Positions 33,706 through 45,729 are shown, counted from the first letter of the stretch. The stretch: DNA of 64,000 nt from Onthophagus taurus (GCF_036711975.1 NC_091968.1:8308001-8372000); one strand, 5' to 3'. Notes: generated from the letters alone by a model not told the origin. Translations and numbers: made by a program.

Positions 33706-34000
33706 GATAAAAAGATAGAATTTTTAGAATAGAATTTTATTATAGAATAATAACCCACATAATATTATGTGTTAATATTCCCCAAACGATTGTTTCATTC
33801 AAGCGCTCTGTCGCGTCAGAAGTGCTTTCCCTCAGTCTTCCTTTACGACGGGAATGTGCTGAGAATTTGCTTTCATTTCGCATCTAGCTTTTGTAAGTGC
33901 GAGATGAGAGCACTGTACGTAAAATTTATGTGTACTTAGTAATTTCTTTTGTACATGAGACGTATATTTGACGTGGCGTTAGTAATAAGCAGACGGAAAT

Positions 34001-34338
34001 ATGTCGAAAAACAGAAAATTAGATCGAAATAGGCCTCTCACAGGCAGAGAATTACAGGATGATATTGTGGAAGCCAGTGATTTTAGTAATGTTAGTGACA
34101 ATGAAAAAGATAAAGTAATCCGCAACATCACAATGGATAACTGGTTTACCAGTATGAGGCCACAAAACTACTGAATAAATCATACAATCTAACAATAGTT
34201 GGCACTCTCCATAAAAATAAATCAGAAATACCGATGGAGTTACTGGGTAGTATGTGTGTCAATAGAAAGACCAGGAGATGGCCTCTTTGTTTTTTCTACA
34301 ACATACTCAACATTGCTGCAGTTAATTCCTATGTTATA
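34001..34338 (+). pseudogene. piggyBac transposase B, N-terminus fused to central domain
   Basis: MSKNRKLDRNRPLTGRELQ and acidic residues are followed directly by KVIRNITMDNWFTS, showing an internal deletion of the early catalytic domain. A stop and a frame change follow, then the block RKTRRWPLCFFYNILNI (34264-34314). The segment ends at the GTTATA target duplication of the LINE. Confidence 0.7.
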
Positions 34339-34669
34339 ATAATAATAATAATGTTTATTGCCTCAACAACAAATATTTACATAAAGATATACATTCATAA
34401 CAAATATAAACATCAACACAAACGGATCAATTTATCGCAATAAGCGATATCTTCCAAGAGATCCAACTGGTATATGTAATTTTAAATAAATAATTATGGC
34501 TACCGAAAAAATAATACTAAATGATGTGCTAATAAAACTGAGCGAATGAGCATATTTGAATTATGTAACGGATCGACAGTCAGTTACTAAGAGGAATTAA
34601 ATAGACACAAAAAAGTGCACTAAAAGATAGATGAAAGGCAGACTAGAGAAGAAAACAAACACGTATAGG

Positions 34670-34705
34670 TCAAGAAAAAGATAGTTAAAGAGGTAGCAGA
34701 TGGCG
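34670..34705 (-). pseudogene. Last codons of LINE ORF2, beyond the TTAA transposon
   Basis: Reading the - strand across the restored TTAA gives ALRRHLLPL and a stop. This is the expected LINE C-terminus, separated from the rest of the ORF by 2.7 kb. Confidence 0.7.
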
Positions 34706-34711
34706 CCTTAA

Positions 34712-37409
34712 GGCGTTATACTACCCAACAAAATAATTTTTTTTTCATTTTTTTTTTATTGGCTTAAATGATGCTTATAATACCTAAGAATCATATCCAA
34801 AAGCAATTTTGAATGACAAGCGACTGAAAATACATTTTTTTTAATAAATACTTGTTTTACGTATGAAACAAACCGGCCGCTCTGCTACGCGTATTTTATA
34901 CGAGTCCGTACGAGTGTATTGTATTATACGAGTTCTTACGAGTCTATTGATAATTTTTGACAGTAAACGTCACGTCAGTTATAGTTCGTTTTGTATTATT
35001 TTCATTGATTAGTTATAGTTCGTATTGATAGAAGTAAAAGGTTTTTGTAATAAAATGAGTGGGACGGTGTATAGTGATAAGAAAGGAACCAGATCATCAT
35101 CAACTCGAGCCAATCGGAATAGAATTTCCAACAGGAAACCGCCAGGCCGCTACCGCTCCGAAAGGGACACCGAGGATGCTTCTAGGTTCGCAAAAAAAAT
35201 AAAATCTACATCCGAAGATGATATCGAAGTCGATGGTGCATTTGGCTACCGAATTATAAATTTTATTCATATTTTTACCACATTGTCGCAAATTCTAGTA
35301 TGTAAGAATTGCGCCGGCAGTGTTAGTTTTTCGGAGTCGTGCAAACGGGGTCTGGGATTCAAACTCGTTGTCAACTGTGAAAAGTGTGGAAATAGTACTA
35401 TTGACAGTAGCCCTTTAATTAATACCCATGCTTATGATATAAATAGGCGCATCACCTTTGCTATGAGACTAATCGGTGTTGGGATGCAAGGAATAAACAA
35501 ATTTTGCGCGTTGATGTGTCTTCCAAAGCCGGTGTATCAAAAAGCATATGATGATATTGTAAAATGTATAGGGATAGCTACGGACACTGTCGTATCTAAA
35601 ATTTTACATAAAGCTGCCGAGGAGGAAAAGAAGATATCCGAAGAAAAAGGACAACATGAAGGACTATCAGTGTCGGGCGACGGGTCCTGGCGAAAACGTG
35701 GCTTCTCTTCTCTGTTTGGATTTGCTAGTTTGATCGGATGGTATACAGGGAAAGTAATTGACATTTGCGTAAAATCGAAATACTGCAAACAATGCGAATA
35801 TTGGGAGAAAAAACACGACACGGCTGAATTCGAAGAGTGGAAAAATTTACACGAAAACGTCTGCCAAGCTAATCATAGCGGAAGTCCAGGAAAAATGGAG
35901 AGCGACGCTATAGTTGAAATGTTCACCCGTTCAGAATCGACATATAACGTTCGATACGCTTACTACATTGGAGATGGTGATAGTAAAACGTACAAGAATA
36001 TCCAAGATGCCAAGCCGTACGGTGATTTTTCGGTGACTAAAAAAGAATGCATAGGACATGTGCAAAAAAGGATGGGAACAAGATTGCGCAATTTAAAGAA
36101 AGAAGTTAAAAATATTGGTGGTCGAGGCAAGTTAACTGGAAAGTTGATTGACGAACTGAGTATTTATTATGGACTTGCTATACGTCGGAACACTAATTCA
36201 GTAGATGATATGCGCAAGGAAATATATGCTACATTGTTCCATAAAATCTCGACAGATGACAATCCTCAGCATGATAGATGTCCCGAAGGCGAAGATTCTT
36301 GGTGTTCTTGGCAAAGAGCTAAAGCCTCAAATACTCTTGAAATATATAATCATAAACCTGCTATGACAATGCAAGTATTCGACGCTATTCAACCAATATA
36401 TAAGGACCTAACTAGAGAAGATCTTCTTTGTCGTTGTCTCGGAGGATTTACCCAGAACGCAAACGAAAGTTTAAACTCTATTGTTTGGTCAATAGCGCCG
36501 AAAACAATATCCAGTGGCAAAACAGTGGTTGATATTGCAACTAATATCTCAGTGATAACTTTCAATTCTGGCTTTCAAGGTTTATTAAACCTTCTGAGCG
36601 CACTGCAATTACCAATAAGTACAGAATTGTTCAACTTTGCTATGGAAGTGGATCAACGACGAGTTACAGCTGCCAATCGCTCAACATCTAGTAACCGGAA
36701 AAACACTCGAAAAGACCTTCAATCACTAAGAAAAGAGGCTCAAGACAAAAATGAATGCTTGGAAGGGCAATTATACGGTGCTGGGATAGCAGAGTAAAGG
36801 TAAAAAAAATTGTAGTCCGATAGATTGAATATTTCATATTGTAATTGTGTCATGAAACTTTAAACGGTTTTTTCTCGAAACTATGTTCTTCACACTTGCG
36901 TTGTCTGAAACTCAGTCAATTTTCATAGAATTTACTTGAAATTTTATGTGTATCTTCTCAGATAGATTATCTATCGAAGTACATAGGGATTTTTAGATTG
37001 ATAAATAATTACACTTGTTATAAACAATTTATGGTCAATTTCTTGTCAAAAACCGAAAAGAAAACTTAAAATTGATGCCAATTTGTGAATTTAAAAAAAA
37101 TATATATAACCCTGTGTACTTCCAAAGAACAACTAATGTAGTTTAAGAAAAAAAATTACTTTTTGCTTTAGGTGGCGAATGAATGCTGAAGCTCACTACG
37201 CAGTCTTCCTCTTCGGAAATAACATACTTTAAATAACACTGTGCCACGTCGCTATTTTGTATCGAAAAATGAAATATAATATATTTTTATATAGCTTAAT
37301 ACATGTGCAATTAAGCATCAAAATTTCATTTTAAGCCATTCATTAGTAAATCGAGCAAAAAATCCCAAAAACAAGTTTATTTTTCAGTCCGCTTGGGTAG
37401 TATAACGCC
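34712..37409 (+). mobile_element. Intact-looking TTAA-flanked DNA transposon (Kolobok / Mutator-like domain)
   Basis: The 17-bp termini GGCGTTATACTACCCAA are perfect inverted repeats flanked by TTAA at 34708-34711 and 37410-37413. Excising the element leaves one TTAA and restores the LINE ORF2 C-terminus as FKNALRRHLLPL-stop, confirming exact borders. Length is 2698 bp with one long ORF. TTAA duplication is known for piggyBac and Kolobok superfamilies; the protein is not piggyBac. Confidence 0.9.
35055..36797 (+). CDS. Transposase with N-terminal zinc ribbon, DDE fold, 580 aa, intact
   Basis: ATG at 35055 (AAAATGAGT) was chosen because the frame upstream has only a TTG. A basic disordered N-terminus is followed by a Cys4 zinc ribbon (C83, C86, C108, C111). 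Then comes the catalytic core with D209 in VSGDGSWRKRGFSSLFG, a CKQC pair at C244/C247 inside it, D307/D309 in IGDGDSKTY, and E471 in NANESLNSIVW. Such proteins are usually labelled Mutator-like transposase domain in insect genomes. The TTAA duplication points to Kolobok instead, and I cannot settle the superfamily. The frame is uninterrupted, so the element may be recently active or still active. It lies antisense to its host LINE. Confidence 0.85.
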   Translation: MSGTVYSDKKGTRSSSTRANRNRISNRKPPGRYRSERDTEDASRFAKKIKSTSEDDIEVDGAFGYRIINFIHIFTTLSQILVCKNCAGSVSFSESCKRGLGFKLVVNCEKCGNSTIDSSPLINTHAYDINRRITFAMRLIGVGMQGINKFCALMCLPKPVYQKAYDDIVKCIGIATDTVVSKILHKAAEEEKKISEEKGQHEGLSVSGDGSWRKRGFSSLFGFASLIGWYTGKVIDICVKSKYCKQCEYWEKKHDTAEFEEWKNLHENVCQANHSGSPGKMESDAIVEMFTRSESTYNVRYAYYIGDGDSKTYKNIQDAKPYGDFSVTKKECIGHVQKRMGTRLRNLKKEVKNIGGRGKLTGKLIDELSIYYGLAIRRNTNSVDDMRKEIYATLFHKISTDDNPQHDRCPEGEDSWCSWQRAKASNTLEIYNHKPAMTMQVFDAIQPIYKDLTREDLLCRCLGGFTQNANESLNSIVWSIAPKTISSGKTVVDIATNISVITFNSGFQGLLNLLSALQLPISTELFNFAMEVDQRRVTAANRSTSSNRKNTRKDLQSLRKEAQDKNECLEGQLYGAGIAE

Positions 37410-37416
37410 TTAAGGC

Positions 37417-39184
37417 ATTTTTAAAACTTATTAAACTAGCTGCATTGTGAACAACGGCTGGCAAATCGTTCCACAACGCAATCGACTGCACTGTAAAAGA
37501 TCTGTGGTAGATTGCAGTACTGACTGGAAACATGAGTGTAGAGTCCGACATTGATCGAGTGGGCAAGTCATGTGATGTTAAAAAGTGAAAGGCATCAGAT
37601 AAATAAGCAGGAGTGCGGGTATGGGCAATTTTGTATAACATAGTAAGCATACGAAATGATCTACGACTCTGGCAAGTCATCATCTGCAGGTAGTTACGAT
37701 ATGGAGTAATGTGTTGAAACTATCCTAAATCAAAAATGTACCGTATACAATTGTTCTGAAGTCTTTCCAATTTACCCCGAAGGGCTGCGGACAGATCGGG
37801 ATACGCAGTATCAATGTGTGGGAAGAATAATAAAGATTACGACGTACAACAGGAGGAATGTAGCAACGAAGTTTGAACTTGTGGCCGCCAAGACATCGCC
37901 GAATCCATTACGACACCAAGATTTTTGACCGTATTAGAAAATGGAATAACGGTGCCGCCAAGCCTCAGTTGAAGAGTAATTAAGGAATTAAATTGTGCCA
38001 GCAAGGGGCGAGTGCCAAATGCAATGGCTTGCGTTTTACCTGGATTCAGGTTAAGTCCCTGACGTCTAGACCAGTCAAGTACGCTAGAGAGATCGTTATT
38101 AAGATGCAACAAAGCATCTGGGAGGTTGATAACAGTTGACGAAATATAAAGTTGAAGGTCATCTGCATACAAATGATAGTTACACGTGATACCATCACTA
38201 ACAATATTTATGAAAATTGAGAAGAGCAAAGGACCCAGGGGAAGTCCACATTTGATGTCAACAGGAGAAGAGAGTACAGATTCCACGTGGACACGTAAAG
38301 ACCGATAGGAAAGGTAGGACTGGAACCAAGATACACAAGAAAAGGTAAAACCAATAGCAGAAAGCCTAGTTAACAGGAAGGCATGGTCCACAGAATCAAA
38401 GGCCTTACTAAAATCAAGTAACACTAGCAAGGTAACACAACGCTCATCACAAGCAGATCTAATATCATCGGTGATCTTAATCAGTGCTGTAGTAGTACCA
38501 TGACGAAAACCAGACTGGAACTTGTTAATCAGATTAAACTTCTCAAGATATTTCTGAATCTGTAAATAAGCTAAACGTTCAATAGCTTTTGACAACGTAA
38601 ATAGTATAGGAGTGGGTCGTAAGTCACCAACATGGGACGGAGATTTAATTTTTGGGATAGGAATAACATGGGCGATTCGCCAGATTGACGGAAATATAGA
38701 GTGTTCAAAAGAACAGTTGAAAATATGTGTTAGGGGAGTAATAATTATATCCAGAATGGGTAAGAGGAATCTGAGTCCAATACCATCTGCTCCGACACTA
38801 GTGGACTTGGAGTAAGTTAAAGCATCCCGGACCTCAGCATCTGTAACCAAGCTGAATGAAAAGGAAAGCACGTTGGTAGATGCAAGGCTTCCACTAATAG
38901 TATTCTGCATAGTTATGTTACCAACCACCACTGGAGGATCCGCAAAATACTCCGCAAGAGCAGCAGCATCAAGAGTGGGTTGATCTGTGTGAGACTCTAT
39001 AACACCAAGGTGCCGGCATGTGTCATAGAGGTCAAGAACCTTGGAATTAAAGTACTCCACCTTAGCATCTATGTCAGGCAATCGGTAAAGTGGCTGCCAA
39101 TCAATTTCGCTCGCATCAGACATCAATAACCTGCAATCTATACTTTAAAGATCACGGAGGATCACAAAGCGCCGGGAAGCAGCC
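37417..39184 (-). pseudogene. LINE ORF2 reverse transcriptase, nearly open but damaged
   Basis: The main frame (39126-37837) contains RT blocks in order: WRIAHVIPIPK, FQSGFRHGTTTALI, LLVLLDFSKAFDSVDH with the first catalytic Asp, GLPLGPLLFSIFI, and YHLYADDLQLYI with the YADD box. The GxPQGxxLGP block is shortened by a small deletion. A stop and frame change near 37830 precede the C-terminal frame (37683-37417; WNDLPAVVHNAASLISFKNA). No endonuclease domain is left, so the copy is 5' truncated. The clade is probably Jockey. Confidence 0.85.
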
Positions 39185-39533
39185 GTTATATATTTCCATA
39201 ATGCAATAAAAAGGGGACAGAAACCATTATCGAGGCAAGAACTTGTTCTTAAACTTCAAGAACAAGTCACCAAACCATGGCAACAAGAAAGGCTACAAAA
39301 TTGCCCTTCCCGTCATGAAAATAGAAAGACTCTCTATATATCAATTTTTACAAGATCAGCCTATTACAGAGAATCAGGAAAACCCTCAAGGGAAAGGGAA
39401 AAGAAGTTACTGCAGTTTATGTCCTACAGTGGAGAAAAGAATGACCACAACAATTTGTTTTGTATGCCGTTGCGCATTGTGTGGTGAATATCAAATAAAA
39501 ATATGTATGAGCTGTAGCCAACAAAATAAATGA
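39185..39533 (+). pseudogene. piggyBac transposase B, C-terminal part with Cys-rich finger
   Basis: It begins with YFHNAIKRGQKPLSRQELVL in one frame. It then moves to the frame of RSYCSLCPTVEKRMTTTICFVC, CALCGEY and CMSC, which form the C-terminal RING-like cysteine-rich domain of piggyBac transposases. A frameshift near 39400 separates the two. Confidence 0.75.
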
Positions 39534-39659
39534 TTTATCTTCATTTATTTGCTTGTCCTTGGGCGTTTAATAAAAAAGTCTATTTTCAACTATATCAAGG
39601 AAAAAAAACCGACGTGAGAAAATGCAGCTGGTACTTCAGCGGATAAAGAAGAAAATGCG

Positions 39660-40495
39660 ACAACTACAAAAAAGTAAAAGACCCAATTATGAACGAACCA
39701 GTATTAGGTGTAGAAGATTCTGCTGTACTTAGACTGATAAAAGGCCTACCAAAAAAGACTAGTTTTAAAATTTATAGCGACAGATGTTTTTCTTTGTTAA
39801 AACTACTAACTAATTTACATGAAAAAGGTATTGGATATAAGGAACTATCAAATACAATAGAATTGAAAAGTCCCATAATGCCTTCAACAGTAGTAGAAAA
39901 GAAGGACAGAGGTGTCTATGACTATTGTACAGATGTCGCCAATAAGATAACCGTTACAAGCTGGCATGATAATAAAATAGTTCTGATGGTCAGGGCTTAT
40001 GATTCTACGCTTCCAGAATGTAGAGTGGAAAGTTGGATATCAAAACAGAAATAAAGGGTGCCAGTTGCGCAACCTCATGTAGTAGCTTAATACAATACAT
40101 TTATGGCCGGTGTAGACAGGATGGATGAGAACATAGACAACTATAGGATTTCCATTAGATCGAAGAAGTGGTGCTGGGGAATTTTTCCACAGATGGCAAC
40201 TATATAGAAAAGGACTTGAGCAAAAAATGGATTATTTGCATTTTCAAAGAAACGTGTTTACAAAAACATGGCATTCCTCCAACAGGAGGAGAACATTCAT
40301 CTTTCCATAAAGAATTAGCTTCAAGGGTGCCAACGCAAGTGTGATGTGAAGAAAGCAACCACTGGATTATCCATGCAGAAAAACATAATCGCTGTGCTTT
40401 CTGTAAAAAAACACGACAAACTCGTGTCAAAAATGTAAAGTCAATCTGCACGAATCCTGTTTATTCACTTTCACACAAGATAATGGACAATAAAT
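39660..40495 (+). pseudogene. piggyBac transposase A, central and C-terminal part
   Basis: The frame 39689-40054 matches the piggyBac core from the glycine-rich VLRLIKGLPKK segment through SDRCFSLLKLLTNLHEKGIG and VYDYCTDVANKITVTSWHDN. After stops, AGVDRMDENIDNYRISIRSK and a terminal Cys cluster (RCAFCKK...CQKCKVNLHESC) are readable up to a stop near 40492. It does not overlap the part present at 32878-33705 and has the same orientation, so it is probably the other half of copy A. About 100 residues in between are missing. Confidence 0.7.
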
Positions 40496-40499
40496 AATT

Positions 40500-41927
40500 T
40501 CAATACATTTATTGTTAAAGTTTATATTGATTTGATTGATTTTATTGAGAATAAAATGTGAGAAAGTATATGGTCTCGTTCATCTCCATTATGCCATTAG
40601 TGGAACATTCAAAAAAATTACGAAAAAATAGTATTTTCTTAAAAATAATGCTAGAAGTCAGTTACAAATGATAAAAACTACACAAAAATGATACGGTAAG
40701 CACAAAAAGACTGTTACTGGAGTTATATTTGTTAATCAATTAGTTTACAATTTTTCAGGAATTAGTTTTGAGTGTTTGTACAAAATTCATTTGCTTTTTA
40801 TTTGATTATCGCAATGATTTGTAATAGATCAAATATAAACAATTCAGACATTGATGCATTAGATTTCAATATTGGAAAAAAAATCAATTAATTTACATGA
40901 TATAACAAAGTCTATAATCAAAAAATTTTACTTTAACCTTATTAACTAAGCTTAGTAAACTTTTCATTAATTTTACTTACAATTTTGATTCCTCATAAAT
41001 AAATTACAATGCGAGGTGAACTTAATTAACTCCATTTTGTCTCAACTTCTAAAAATCTATTAATATAGAAACTTTGACAATTAGATAATCAAGTTATTAG
41101 ATCAAGAATTGTAATTGTATTAAAGGAAGAATTAAACTGAGTGAGTTTTGTGGTTAAATTTTGATTTTATTGGTTATTATCTAAAAGAGGATTTATCTCT
41201 CTAATTTAAGTGGTGTGGTGTATTTCAAAATTATCAGACACGTTTTTAAGCTGGTAATTAAACATAGATAAAATGATATCGAAGAGATAGCACTATTTAT
41301 TGTTATTTATTTAGCCATTTCATTAAAAGTTGCGATAAAAGGCAACACGTTTACAACAATTTCTTAACCAAATTATTTCGAACTACTTTATACTTAAAAC
41401 GTTTGATAATAATTATAATATTTAATAAAAGTGCAATAATTAAAATTGATATAATTATAATAATTTGTGTTATCTATATTTTCTGCTACAATCACTACAC
41501 CCAAACAAATATAGGCTAATCTTAACTGTTCAGATTGTTTTCGTAAAGTTGTTGTAATTGTTCACTTGAAAGGCGTATAAATAAGAAAACATAAATATTT
41601 ATGGAGGTTACGTAGCTGGTGTTTTTGTAAAAACAAGTCACGGCAAACAGTTAATGGTTTTTTAACTCACTTCTAATCTCTATAAAACTTAAGAATAAGC
41701 GTAAAAACATTCAAATTGCTTATTGATGATTAATTTGATAAATATAGTTATTTAGATGCACACAGCATTTTTTTTGTGCAACCGGATGCCTCGCATGACA
41801 TTAAACTAATCCTTTTTAAACCGATAAGATAAGCCGCGTAATATATTATTTTGTACAGACACACGGGATAGACACTTTATCATTTTGGGCCTCATTGTTT
41901 CAAGAATAATGCCATTTCGACCAATAG
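40500..41927. other. AT-rich intronic stretch
   Basis: No coding or structured repeat was recognised. It is probably old intron sequence of haspin. 40590-40620 carries an ATTAGTGGAACATTC segment that resembles, in inverse, GTTCCAATAATGGAACACAT near 32718, possibly the piggyBac A termini. Confidence 0.45.
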
Positions 41928-42238
41928 AATCTAACAAGACTGTTACATCTATTGTTGTTTTCTAGCCCACTACGATTTGTTGCCCGCACTCTACGTCATT
42001 CTATTTGCCACGCCCACTTAACTGTCATTGAGTTCTATACGTTTGCTGTGTGTTTTTAGGGGTTATATGATAGACATTTAATTTACTTTTGAAGTTAATA
42101 TGAATACGTTTACGATATAACTTTTAAAAATACACAACAAACGCATAAAATACAATAATAGCTGACTGGGCGTGGCAAATGGTGTGACGTAGTGTGCGGG
42201 CATTGTCACAACAATTTATGTAACAGTCCTGTTAGATT
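41928..42238. mobile_element. MITE with ~100-bp imperfect inverted ends
   Basis: The left side reads AATCTAACAAGACTGTTACA and further in CTACGTCATTC and TTTGCCACGCCCA. The right side shows the inverse order: TGGGCGTGGCAAA, GTGACGTAG, then TGTAACAGTCCTGTTAGATT. The internal part is AT-rich. No protein is encoded and the target duplication is unclear. Confidence 0.75.
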
Positions 42239-42329
42239 GTACTGTCCTTGATTGACTGACACAAGTATTATTTGATATATAAAGTGACATAAATGATTAA
42301 TCAGTGTATTGAGTAGATCATTAACAAAT

Positions 42330-42860
42330 GATGGTAGGTTGTATGGCGGTCAACAAAAACATATCCGACTTAAAAGGGCGACTATCACCACCTCATCAGC
42401 AACCTACCACTAGAGACACTGCGTAACGTATACTTTGGATATTTCCACAGTATTGCGACGTATGGGATTATTGCGTGGGTTGCATCAAGAAAAATGTTAG
42501 CCATTTTCATAATGCAAAAAAGGCAATTCGTATACTAGTTGGGCTAAAAAATCATGAAAGCTGCAGAACTCTCGTCAAAAATTAAAAATACTCACCTTGC
42601 CTTATTGTTTTATACTTACCTGCCTTGAGTATATTCATAACAAAAAAGATTCGCTACAAAACAACGCAGACAAGCACGATCACAACACCCGCTACAGGGA
42701 AGATATTGTAATTCCATTTGACCGAGTGGCAAAATCACAAAACACTTACCACTACATAGCCGTGAAATTATATAATACGCTACCACATGAAATAAAAAGT
42801 ATGGAAACTAAATAATTTCGAACTTCTGCGAAGAATATGCTCCTGGAGAAAGTAGATAGA
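42330..42860 (+). pseudogene. LINE ORF2 C-terminal fragment
   Basis: Frames joined by shifts read FHSIATYGIIAWV-like, then HNAKKAIRILVGLKNHESC, and an open piece at 42597-42815 (CLEYIHNKKDSLQNNA ... HDHNTRYREDIVIPF ... LYNTLPHEIKSMETK). This is the usual end of Jockey-type ORF2. A GATA microsatellite near 42855-42870 may be its 3' tail. Confidence 0.7.
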
Positions 42861-42949
42861 TAGATAGATTCTTTATTGTGTTATTAAGAAGGACTTGTCT
42901 TACACTCGTCCTCTGGTGCATATAACTGATAAATACATCGATTAACCGG

Positions 42950-44965
42950 AAACGTAGAGCTTATTTTGAGTCGCAACTGACATCTGCAAGTAATTGTTGG
43001 AGAGCTCTACAGAATGCGGGAATGTTTAAAAGAAACTGTGTGCTTCCGCCCCACTTCGGTTCGTTAAATGATATTAATAATCATTTTATTGCCATAATTG
43101 GGGGGAGTGGTGGATCAGACAAAGAGCTTGTCATTTTTCATTTTATCAGGGTGTATATTTCAGCTTACGGGCAGTAATTGACGATGATGTAGAACTTGCT
43201 ATGCACAGTATGAAGAATAATGCGCTTGGATATGATTATGTTAATACTAATTGTATCAAATAATGTTGCCCTCATTTGATACCTTACATTCGCGGTATTA
43301 TAAACTGTATAGCTTGGAAAAAAGCGTTAATCAAGCCGTTGCCAAAAATTAATAAACCACCAGGTCTCAACGATTTGAGACCCATTCGCATCTTGCCTGT
43401 GCTCTCAAAAATTGCTGAACGAATCTTATACGAACAAATGGCAACCTTTGTGGAGGAGAACAACATTTTGCCACAGAATCAATCAGGCTTTTTTAGACGA
43501 AGTTATAATTGTACTACTGCACTTATACACATTATAGACGATGATTTCCGGAAAACTGACAGGGGTAACATGACTGTCCTTTGCTTGTTGGACTACTCCA
43601 AGGCATTCGATACGGTCGACCATGAGACTTTTAAAGTATTTGGGGTTCAATAATAAGGCAGTATGTTTAATGCGTGACTTCCTTTCGGAGAGAAAACAAG
43701 CGGTGTCTGTGAACGGTCAACAATCTAATTTTCAGCATATTGGGTCTGGGGTGCCACAGGGCTCTATACTGTCTCCATTGCTTTATACTCTATATACGTC
43801 AAACTTCGATCAACAGATTAAGCACTGTAAAGCACGTTGCTATGCGGACGACACACAAATATATCATTAATTTTCGGCTTTCTGAGTCTTTCTTCTGAAG
43901 CTTTCTGAATAATCTGCATTCTTTATGTGAGTTTTTTTACCGCCATAGACTTAAACTTAATCAAATGAAATCGAATGTGATTGTATTTGGTACGAAGAAA
44001 CAAAAACAGATTGTCTTAAAAAAACTACGCATTATAGTGAACAATGAAGTCGTGTCAATTCAGAAATCAATTAAAAATTTGGACATTGTGATCGATGAGA
44101 GTCTGAGTTTCAATGAACACATTAACAAGTGCATTCAGAAAGCTTAGATAGCAGTTTAAGAATTATCTATAGCAATAAAGCCTTTGTGAATCGTAAAATA
44201 AAAATTCATCCATGTGAAAGCGTAGTTCTATCCATATTTAACTACGGTGATGCCCTGTATGCCCCGTTTTTGTGATACATATTAAAAAATGAAATTCAAA
44301 AGGTACAGAATAGTTGTATTAGACTGATATTTGATTTAAAACGCAGAGATCACGTAAACTGTAAGCTGGCCACTTTGAAATGGTTAGACATGCAGAGGAG
44401 AAGATCGTTACACACCTTATGTTTATACTATAAAATAATGACCTTACAAAAACTTGCGTATCTGTCAAAAAAGTACGTTTTCGTGCGGACGTGGTCAATG
44501 TTAGATTTAGGGGTAGATTATCTCCACCAATACTTTATACCGTAAGTTTTAAAAGATGTTTTTCATACCAGATCATGCAAAATAATAAATGAACATCCTC
44601 CTTGTTGTGCGTTGGCTGAGTGTGCGTCAATAGCCATTTTCAGAAGGCGCTATGCTGTTTTTTTATTTAGGCAGCAGTGTTCTTGACCCCATTTATGCTT
44701 TGTTTTTTTCTAATTGTAGAGAACCCTTTCGGGCATGTTTATTGGAAATTTCGAGGAAACTTCTTTTGATTTTTTTTTATCGCTTCAGTAATTAACTTCT
44801 GTTTTTCTCTTTTGTTCTATGGTGAGGTGGAAGATCGGTACATATTGAACCTCATCATAAGTTTGATCATCGTAGATATTTATTTTAAGTATTTTGTTCT
44901 TATATTTGTATTTTTTCTTTTGTATACACCTGATGATCAATAAACCATTATTATTGTTATTATTA
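42950..44965 (+). pseudogene. LINE (Jockey-like) ORF2 with several frameshifts
   Basis: The 5' part reads NCWRALQNAGMFKRN and FGSLNDINNHFIAI. The RT core follows: WKKALIKPLPKI, NQSGFFRRSYNCTTALIH and LLDYSKAFDTVDH (43276-43653), then after a shift RKQAVSVNGQQS, GVPQGSILSPLLYTLY and CYADDTQIY (43622-43870). The C-terminal frames (43965-44147 and onward) show YSNKAFVNRKIKIHP and other tail motifs. The end is marked by AATAAACCATTATTATTGTT-like (ATT)n at about 44938-44967. Confidence 0.8.
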
Positions 44966-44967
44966 TA

Positions 44968-45729
44968 CAACAAGGCAAAAATACAACAACAAAAATATAC
45001 AAGATTCGTACAGAAATTAGTCTAAAAAAGAAAAACCTCATCAAAATACAATGCAATTAATACGAGCTGACTACAGCAAGCAAAAAATAATAAACAAAAC
45101 AAGATAAAATAAACAAATAAAAGTTGCAAGAGGTTACAATAAAAAACGCACGATTACAACTATGGCAATGCCATCGGCAAGCCCTCCAAATCATTGAAAT
45201 TATTTTTGAGGTATTAATCAATGCCATATGATTATTTATTTTTATCTGGTGGGCGCTGGTTAACAACAAAATCTTGGTTTTACGTTTCCATAAACTTTAT
45301 TATTAATTTCACTTAAACTATACATATAAATTGCGATTAGTTGTGGCGAGAGTTATATAGGGAGCCTTGCTCCGCGTAAATTGAAGGGGTACTGTTTCGG
45401 TGGGTGTTAAATCGAAGACTGAATAACTGATACGAGTTGAGCTCGCAGGCTCCTTCTTTATTTTAGGTCATAACTAAAAACCCTTACCTAAACACCGAAA
45501 TACCCCAACGCATTCCCACACTTAACTCCACCCAATAAATAATGCGATAAAAGACTCTAATATTGCGACTCGAGACACTTCAAATCTAGACTAAACAAAT
45601 GAGGCGATACAAATAAATCCAATATAAATGAACTAATATAATATAAACCTATCAAATCTAATATAAATTAACCAATATAATATAAAATCTAACACCATAG
45701 AATCTTTTAAATCCAAGGTAGAGCCTTAT
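44968..45729. other. Unassigned intronic sequence
   Basis: It contains a GC-richer piece at 45340-45450 (GGGAGCCTTGCTCCGCG) and short duplications of AATATAATATAAA near 45620-45690. No domain or terminal repeat was recognised. It may hold the 3' end of the LINE that follows on the - strand. Confidence 0.4.

Larger units (their letters stand above)
34339..39184 (-). mobile_element. LINE (Jockey-like), inserted in piggyBac B, carrying a later insertion
   Basis: The 3' end carries an (ATT)n tail at 34339-34352. The insertion is bounded by GTTATA copies at 34333-34338 and 39185-39190. Removing it restores the piggyBac reading (NSYVI, then YFHNAIK). The ORF2 frame on the - strand is interrupted near its C-terminus by a TTAA transposon. 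The element is 5' truncated inside ORF2. Confidence 0.85.
33776..39567 (+). mobile_element. piggyBac element B, internally deleted, split by a LINE
   Basis: A TTAA at 33772-33775 precedes a promoter-like stretch and a fresh piggyBac N-terminus from 34001 (NRPLTGRELQDDIVEASDF). The frame then jumps into the central domain (ITMDNWFTS) and, in another frame, RRWPLCFFYNILNIAAVNSY, up to 34337. The C-terminal part resumes at 39185, after the LINE insertion. A possible right-end TTAA lies near 39566. The outer limits are estimates. Confidence 0.55.

Noticed and set aside
34709..37413. piggyBac identity for the TTAA-flanked transposon
   Set aside because: The protein lacks piggyBac motifs and has a different zinc ribbon and DDE context. 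Only the target site is shared.
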